Below, in pieces: positions 59,307 to 64,000 of a stretch of DNA of 64,000 nucleotides (positions are counted from its first letter, which is position 1; every line of letters starts with the position of its first letter). Location: NCBI GenBank assembly GCA_040384665.1, contig JAZKIY010000011.1:62001-126000 (forward strand). The letters run 5' to 3'. The notes beneath the pieces are model-generated. The model was given only the letters and a program-made list of their open reading frames with translations. It had not been told where the DNA came from and searched no databases. The DNA comes from PCRC01 sp040384665 (GTDB taxonomy: Bacteria > Pseudomonadota > Gammaproteobacteria > Burkholderiales > Burkholderiaceae_C). A program made the position numbers and the translations under genes.

Positions 59307-60101
59307 ATGAGTTTGATCCATTCCACGGCGGTGGTCGACCCGCGCGCCGCGCTGGACAGCACGGTCAGTGTCGGCCCGTTCACCGTGATCGGCCCGCATG
59401 TGCGCATTGGCGCGGGCACCACCGTGGGTGCGCACTGCGTGATCGAGGGGCACACCACGATTGGCCGCGACAACCGCATCTTCCAGTTCAGCTCGCTGGG
59501 CGCTGTTCCGCAAGACAAAAAGTACGCGGGCGAGCCCTGTGAACTGCGTGTGGGTGACCGCAACACCATCCGCGAGTTCTGCACCTTCAACATCGGTTCA
59601 CCCGGAGACCTGGGGTACACCCAGCTCGGTGACGACAACTGGATCATGGCCTACGTGCACCTGGCGCACGACTGCGTGGTCGGCAACCACACCATCATCG
59701 CCAACAGCACCCAGCTCGCGGGCCATGTGCACGTGGGCGACTGGGCCATTCTCGGTGGCTTCACCGGCGTGCACCAGTTCGTGCGCATCGGCGCGCATTG
59801 CTTCACAGCCATCAGTTCGGTGCTGGTGGCCGACTTGCCGCCGTTCGTCATGTGCCAGGGCCAGCCGGCCAAAGCCCGTTCGATGAACTTTGAAGGCCTG
59901 CGCCGGCGTGGTTTTTCAGCTGGCCGCATCGGCGCGGTGAAAGCCATGCACAAGCTCTTGTACCGCAGCGAGTTGACGCTGGAGCAGGCGCAAGGGCAGA
60001 TCGCCGCTTTGACCGCCGACACCCCCGAAGCCGAGCCCGACGTGCACATGATGCTGGCCTTCCTGGCGCAGACATCGGCGCAGCGCGGCATCGTTCGCTA
60101 G
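59307..60101 (+). CDS. lpxA: UDP-N-acetylglucosamine acyltransferase LpxA
   Basis: A 264-residue left-handed beta-helix acyltransferase, first step of lipid A synthesis. Hexapeptide repeats run from IHSTAVVDPRAALDSTVSVG onward; QDKKYAGEPCELRVGDRNTI is the substrate loop; the catalytic His is in YVHLAHDCVVGNHTIIANST. The C-terminal helical part is LLYRSELTLEQAQGQIAAL. The ATG gives MSLIHSTAVVD; a GTG nine bases upstream would add three residues. Confidence 0.97.
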   Translation: MSLIHSTAVVDPRAALDSTVSVGPFTVIGPHVRIGAGTTVGAHCVIEGHTTIGRDNRIFQFSSLGAVPQDKKYAGEPCELRVGDRNTIREFCTFNIGSPGDLGYTQLGDDNWIMAYVHLAHDCVVGNHTIIANSTQLAGHVHVGDWAILGGFTGVHQFVRIGAHCFTAISSVLVADLPPFVMCQGQPAKARSMNFEGLRRRGFSAGRIGAVKAMHKLLYRSELTLEQAQGQIAALTADTPEAEPDVHMMLAFLAQTSAQRGIVR

Positions 60102-60111
60102 GGCGGTTCGC

Positions 60112-61290
60112 ATGGTGCAAGCGCCCCGCCTGAGTCTGGTCGCCGGGGAAACGTCGGGCGATTTGCTCGCGGGCCTGCTGCTGGACGGTGTCCGTGCCAA
60201 GTGGCCTGAATTCACCGCCTACGGCATTGGTGGCCCCCACATGGCCCAGCGCGGGTTTGACGCCTGGTGGCCGAGCGAACGGCTCGCGGTGCGCGGCTAT
60301 GTGGAAGTGTTGCGCCATTACCTGGGCATTTTGCGCATCCGCAACCAGCTCAAGGCGCGTTTGTTGCGTGAGCGGCCCGACGTGTTCATCGGCGTCGACG
60401 CACCCGACTTCAACCTCGACCTGGAGGCCGCCTTGCGGGCTGCGGGCATCCGCACGGTGCATTTCGTCTGCCCGTCCATCTGGGCCTGGCGGCCGGAGCG
60501 GGTGGAGAAAATCAAGCGCAGCGTGGACCATGTGTTGTGCATCTTTCCGTTCGAGCCAGCATTGCTGGCGCAGCACGGCATCCCGGCCAGCTATGTGGGC
60601 CACCCGTTGGCGAACGTGATCCCGTTGGAACCCGACCAAGCCGCTGCACGGCGGGCGCTGGGGTTGTCCGAACACGGGCCGGTGGTGGCGCTGCTGCCTG
60701 GCAGCCGGGGCTCTGAAATCCAGTACATCGCCCCGCGTTTTTTTGACGCTGCGGTGCTGATGAAAAAAGCCCGTCCGGGCATCCGTTTTGTGGTGCCGTG
60801 TGTGCCGGCACAGCGGGCGGCGGTGGAGGCGGTGGCGCTGGCCAGCGGCCTGTCGGTGGCGGGCAATGCACCCGATGTGCTGTTGCTGTCTGGCCAGTCC
60901 CACGCCGCGCTGGCCGCCTGCGACGTGACGCTGATCGCCAGCGGCACCGCCACGCTGGAGGCGGCGCTGTTCAAGCGGCCGATGGTGATTGCCTATGCGA
61001 TGAACCCGCTGTCGCTGTGGCTGATGCGGCGCAAGCAACTGCAGCCCTGGGTCGGCCTGCCGAACATCCTGTGCAATGGCAGCGTGGTGCCCGAGCTGAT
61101 CCAGGACGCGGCGAGCCCGGCCGCGCTGGCCGAGGCCACCTTGGCCTGGCTTGACGACAGCCCTGCAGGGCAGCAAAAAACCGCCGCGCTGCACCAGCGC
61201 TTCACGGCCCTGCACCACGAATTGCGACGCGACACCGGCCGCCTGGCCACCGAAGCCCTGGAGGCGGTATGCGCGCGCGCCGGTTCCTGA
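60112..61290 (+). CDS. lpxB: Lipid-A-disaccharide synthase LpxB
   Basis: A 392-residue GT-B family glycosyltransferase that joins lipid X to UDP-diacylglucosamine at the membrane. Family marks: LSLVAGETSGDLLAGLLLDG, GIGGPHMAQRGFDAWWPSER, FIGVDAPDFNLDLEAALRAA, VCPSIWAWRPERVEKIKRSV, ALLPGSRGSEIQYIAPRFFD and IASGTATLEAALFKRPMVIA. It overlaps the start of rnhB by 22 bases. Confidence 0.97.
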   Translation: MVQAPRLSLVAGETSGDLLAGLLLDGVRAKWPEFTAYGIGGPHMAQRGFDAWWPSERLAVRGYVEVLRHYLGILRIRNQLKARLLRERPDVFIGVDAPDFNLDLEAALRAAGIRTVHFVCPSIWAWRPERVEKIKRSVDHVLCIFPFEPALLAQHGIPASYVGHPLANVIPLEPDQAAARRALGLSEHGPVVALLPGSRGSEIQYIAPRFFDAAVLMKKARPGIRFVVPCVPAQRAAVEAVALASGLSVAGNAPDVLLLSGQSHAALAACDVTLIASGTATLEAALFKRPMVIAYAMNPLSLWLMRRKQLQPWVGLPNILCNGSVVPELIQDAASPAALAEATLAWLDDSPAGQQKTAALHQRFTALHHELRRDTGRLATEALEAVCARAGS

Positions 61291-61904
61291 AGGCCGAACA
61301 GGCCAGTCTGGCGTGGGACGCGCTGGGCCTGGTGGCCGGTGTGGACGAAGCCGGTCGGGGCCCGCTGGCCGGGCCGGTGGTGGCCGCGGCGGTGATTCTG
61401 GACGACCTGAACCCGATAGCCGGTTTGGCCGATTCCAAAAAACTCACGCCGTTGCGCCGCGAGCGGCTGTACGACGAAATCCGCGCCAAGGCGCTGTGCT
61501 GTTCGATCGCCGAAGCCAGCGTGGAAGAGATCGACAGGCTCAACATCCTGCAGGCCACGCTGCTGGCGATGCGCCGCGCGGTGCTTGGCCTGCGGTTGAA
61601 GCCGACCAAGGTGCTGGTGGATGGCAACCGCCTGCCGGTGCTGGACGTGTTGGCCGAGGCCATCGTGCGCGGCGACGCCACCGTGCCGGCGATTTCCGCC
61701 GCCTCCATCCTGGCCAAGGTGCACCGCGACCGCTGGTGCGCCGAACTGGACGCGCAGTTCCCACAGTACGGTTTTGCCAGCCACAAGGGCTACGGCACGG
61801 CGGTCCACCTCGCAGCGCTTCGGGCGCACGGCGCCTGCCCCCAGCACCGCCACTCGTTTGCGCCGGTGCGGCTGGCGGGCGATGGTCTGGGGCCGCTGGC
61901 ATGA
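61269..61904 (+). CDS. rnhB: Ribonuclease HII
   Basis: A 211-residue endonuclease that removes ribonucleotides from DNA. The catalytic acidic residues are in LVAGVDEAGRGPLAGPVVAA (Asp-Glu), ADSKKLTPLRRERLYDEI and KVLVDGNRLP (Asp). The C-terminal YGFASHKGYGTAVHLAALRA is typical. It begins inside lpxB and shares ATGA with the next gene. Confidence 0.96.
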   Translation: MRARRFLKAEQASLAWDALGLVAGVDEAGRGPLAGPVVAAAVILDDLNPIAGLADSKKLTPLRRERLYDEIRAKALCCSIAEASVEEIDRLNILQATLLAMRRAVLGLRLKPTKVLVDGNRLPVLDVLAEAIVRGDATVPAISAASILAKVHRDRWCAELDAQFPQYGFASHKGYGTAVHLAALRAHGACPQHRHSFAPVRLAGDGLGPLA

Positions 61905-62677
61905 GCAACCAGGCCGCCCCGTTGCTGATCAGCTCGCGCGACAACCCGCTGGTCAAGGAACTGCGGCTGCTGGCGCAAGACAGCACCGCCTACCGCAAGC
62001 TCGGCCGCGTTTGGCTCGAAGGTGACCATTTGTGCCGTGCAGCGCTGGAAAAGGGGCAAAAACCGGCTGTGGCGGTGTTTTCAGAATCTTTTTGGCCCCA
62101 AGCCTTAGTGAAATATAGCGGTGTAGCTACAAAAACTGTAGTAATTCCCGACCGCCTGTTGGCCGATATCAGTGGCCTGGAATCTCCGGCGCCGATGGGT
62201 TTTGTGCTGCCACTGCCCAGTTTGAACGCCGAGCTGCAGCCCGGCCTCGCCAGCGTGGTGCTGGACCGGCTGCAGGACGCCGGCAACGTCGGCTCGGTGC
62301 TGCGCAGCGCGGCAGCGTTCGGTTTTCGCCAGGTGCTGGCGCTCAAGGGCTCGGCCGCGCTGTGGTCGCCCAAGGTGCTGCGGGCCGGCATGGGGGCACA
62401 TTTCGGCCTGCAGTTGGTCGAAGGCCTGGCGCCGGAGGCGCTGGCGGGTCTGCAGTTGCCACTGGTGGTGACCAGCTCGCACCGCGGCGAATGGCTGCAC
62501 CAGCAGCGCCTGCCCCAGCCGTGCGCCTGGGTGTTTGGCCACGAGGGGCAGGGTGTGTCCGAGGCGCTGGAAGCGCGCGCCAGCCACTTTGTGCGCATTG
62601 CGCAGCCGGGCGGGGAAGAGTCGCTCAACGTGGCGGCTGCAGCGGCGATCTGCCTGCACGCCAGCGCCACCGGGTGA
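61901..62677 (+). CDS. SpoU/TrmH-family 2'-O RNA methyltransferase
   Basis: A 258-residue SPOUT methyltransferase. The N-terminal RNA-binding part starts LLISSRDNPLVKELRLLAQD; the knot motifs are VVLDRLQDAGNVGSVLRSAA (motif 1 with the conserved Asn and Arg), AWVFGHEGQGVSEALEARA (motif 2) and GEESLNVAAAAAICLHA (motif 3). It probably methylates rRNA; the exact site is unknown. Residues 68-82 (ALVKYSGVATKTVVI) are encoded by dispersed element R4, which lies exactly on codon boundaries between the two domains. It overlaps rnhB by four bases. Confidence 0.9.
   Translation: MSNQAAPLLISSRDNPLVKELRLLAQDSTAYRKLGRVWLEGDHLCRAALEKGQKPAVAVFSESFWPQALVKYSGVATKTVVIPDRLLADISGLESPAPMGFVLPLPSLNAELQPGLASVVLDRLQDAGNVGSVLRSAAAFGFRQVLALKGSAALWSPKVLRAGMGAHFGLQLVEGLAPEALAGLQLPLVVTSSHRGEWLHQQRLPQPCAWVFGHEGQGVSEALEARASHFVRIAQPGGEESLNVAAAAAICLHASATG
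62102..62146 (+). repeat. 45-bp dispersed element, copy R4 (inside the SpoU/TrmH gene)
   Basis: Begins GCCTTAGTGAAATATAGCGG, then TGTAGCTAC, and ends CTGTAGTAAT, the most diverged end of the four copies. It is read in the sense direction in codon phase 0 and contributes 15 residues. Codons such as TTA, ATA-like and GTA contrast sharply with the GC-rich flanks. Confidence 0.7.
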
Positions 62678-62706
62678 GGCCTCTGAACGCCATGCCCGAG
62701 AGCTGC

Positions 62707-62725
62707 CCTCAGCTATAATCTGAGG
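62707..62725 (+). promoter_or_regulatory. carA promoter: TATAAT inside an inverted repeat
   Basis: The -10 box TATAAT at 62714-62719 lies between CCTCAG (62707-62712) and its complement CTGAGG (62720-62725). Transcription from about 62727 would leave a leader of about 110 nt before carA. The inverted repeat could be an operator centred on the -10 element. Confidence 0.65.
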
Positions 62726-62840
62726 CTACCACGCACCCCCGTACGCTCAGCGCAGCCAAGCTTCACTCCCTCACAAAAGCAAGTCCAGGAGCCGGTCTCT
62801 TGCGCACGCTTGGGCGTACCCGCACAAACCGGAGAACCCA

Positions 62841-64000
62841 GTGCTTTTGTCTCTACAGGGAACCAACCCGCTCGCCATCCTGGCGCTGGCAGACGGCACG
62901 GTCTTTATCGGCAACTCGATAGGCGCCACCGGCGTCACCGTCGGCGAGGTGGTGTTCAACACCGCCATGACCGGCTACCAGGAAATCCTGACCGACCCCA
63001 GCTATTGCCAGCAACTCGTCACTCTGACGTACCCGCACATTGGCAACTACGGTATCAACACGGAAGACGTCGAAGCCGAAAAAGTCCACGCCGCTGGCCT
63101 GATCATCAAAGACCTGCCGCTGATCGCGTCCAACTTTCGCGCGTCGATGACGCTGTCGCAGTACCTGGTGCGCGAGAACACAGTGGCGATTGCCAACATC
63201 GACACCCGCCAACTCACGCGGCTGTTGCGCACCAAAGGCGCGCAAAACGGTTGCATCGTTGGCCTGGCTGCCGGTGAGCCAGCCGACCAGGCGGCGATTG
63301 ACCGCGCCGTGGCGGCGGCCCAGGGCGCGCCCAGCATGGCCGGGCTCGACCTGGCCAAGGTGGTCAGCGTGGCCCAGCCCTATGGCTGGACACAAACCGA
63401 ATGGCAGTTGGGCACGGGCTACGGCACACAAAGCACGCCGCGTTTCCATGTGGTGGCCTACGACTTCGGCGTGAAGAAAAACATCCTGCGCATGCTGGCC
63501 GAACGCGGTTGCCAAGTGACGGTGGTGCCGGCGCAAACGCCGGCCAAAGACGTGCTGGCCCTGAAGCCAGACGGCGTGTTCCTGTCCAATGGCCCGGGCG
63601 ACCCGGAGCCGTGCGACTACGCGGTGGCCGCCACCCGCGAACTGATCGAAACCGGCATCCCGACCTTTGGCATCTGCCTGGGCCACCAGATCATGGCGTT
63701 GGCATCGGGCGCGAAAACCTTCAAGATGAAGTTCGGCCACCACGGTGCCAACCACCCGGTGAAAGACCTGGACAACGGCCGCGTCAGCATCACCAGCCAG
63801 AACCACGGTTTTGCGGTGGACGAAAAAACCCTGCCCGCCAACCTGCGCGCCACCCACATCAGCCTGTTTGACAACACGCTGCAGGGCCTGGCCCGCACCG
63901 ACAAGCCGGCCTTCTGTTTCCAAGGCCACCCGGAGGCTTCTCCGGGGCCGCACGACATCAGCTACCTTTTTGATCGCTTCATCGGCCTGATGGAGGCGAA
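62841..64000 (+). CDS. carA: Carbamoyl phosphate synthase small (glutaminase) subunit CarA, 3' end cut
   Basis: At least 386 codons are visible and the frame runs off the right edge; since CarA is usually about 380 residues the stop must be very near. The GTG start (VLLSLQGTNPLAILALADGT) has the ribosome site CGGAGA ten bases upstream. The protein hydrolyses glutamine and passes ammonia to CarB for arginine and pyrimidine synthesis. N-terminal domain: NTAMTGYQEILTDPSYCQQL. Glutaminase domain: VVAYDFGVKKNILRMLAERG, FLSNGPGDPEPCDYAV, nucleophile Cys in PTFGICLGHQIMALASG and catalytic His-Glu in QGHPEASPGPHDIS. Confidence 0.95.
   Translation, partial: MLLSLQGTNPLAILALADGTVFIGNSIGATGVTVGEVVFNTAMTGYQEILTDPSYCQQLVTLTYPHIGNYGINTEDVEAEKVHAAGLIIKDLPLIASNFRASMTLSQYLVRENTVAIANIDTRQLTRLLRTKGAQNGCIVGLAAGEPADQAAIDRAVAAAQGAPSMAGLDLAKVVSVAQPYGWTQTEWQLGTGYGTQSTPRFHVVAYDFGVKKNILRMLAERGCQVTVVPAQTPAKDVLALKPDGVFLSNGPGDPEPCDYAVAATRELIETGIPTFGICLGHQIMALASGAKTFKMKFGHHGANHPVKDLDNGRVSITSQNHGFAVDEKTLPANLRATHISLFDNTLQGLARTDKPAFCFQGHPEASPGPHDISYLFDRFIGLMEA

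Overview
The window is about 65% G+C and densely coded. It reads as a chromosomal segment of a betaproteobacterium of the order Burkholderiales, most likely family Comamonadaceae (Rhodoferax/Polaromonas/Hydrogenophaga type). The basis is the close resemblance of its BktB thiolase to the Cupriavidus enzyme, the PhaR regulator, the gene order rpsB-tsf-pyrH-frr-uppS-cdsA-dxr-rseP-bamA-skp-lpxD-fabZ-lpxA-lpxB-rnhB, and short AT-rich dispersed elements of a kind I associate with that family. No phage, insertion sequence, CRISPR array or rRNA gene was seen.

Layout. (1) 1-2680, minus strand: the end of a heavy-metal efflux locus (partial exported protein, CzcI-like small protein, CDF exporter) behind an MFS exporter and an unknown 92-residue protein. 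(2) 3005-3616: an OmpA-type lipoprotein. (3) 3670-19030: a phenylacetate catabolic region, with the repressor paaX divergent from paaABCDE-paaN-paaG-paaK, then a five-gene branched-chain-type ABC importer, a PaaI thioesterase and an acyl-CoA ligase. (4) 19034-20413: NADH dehydrogenase type II. (5) 20568-23347: an AraC regulator and an exported alpha/beta hydrolase with a more A+T-rich look than their neighbours, a candidate acquired segment. (6) 23742-28241: a core-MetE methionine synthase, a serine hydrolase, a cupin, a glycine-zipper protein and an NADP oxidoreductase. (7) 28463-32414: ergothioneine genes egtB-egtD, then a DUF427 protein, a 2-oxoglutarate dioxygenase and a His/Lys/Asp-repeat exported protein. 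(8) 32485-39417: genes linked to polyhydroxybutyrate and its intermediates (bktB, bdhA, phaR) mixed with an RluA-type pseudouridine synthase, an alpha/beta hydrolase, relA and tRNA-Val. (9) 39469-47489: rimO, tRNA-Leu, rnr, nnr, a DadA-like oxidase and an amidase. (10) 47494-62677: the translation/envelope superoperon. (11) 62707-64000: the promoter and most of carA.

How the parts work together. Phenylacetate would enter through the ABC system, be activated by PaaK, epoxidised by PaaABCE (PaaD in Fe-S maturation), isomerised by PaaG and oxidised by PaaN. The ring-opening hydratase and the later beta-oxidation enzymes (PaaF, PaaH, PaaJ) are not in this cluster. The large right-hand operon joins translation (S2, EF-Ts, RRF) to phospholipid, isoprenoid, outer-membrane-protein and lipid A synthesis.

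The most unusual feature is a 45-bp element. It occurs four times, twice between genes and twice inside genes (nnr and a SpoU/TrmH methyltransferase), where its 15-codon length leaves the frame open and adds a peptide. Other points of interest are a clear PaaX-type operator at the paaX/paaA divergence, a TGCAATATG motif shared upstream of phaR and bdhA, an AT-rich patch inside dxr, and a core-MetE gene without an adjacent mesX.
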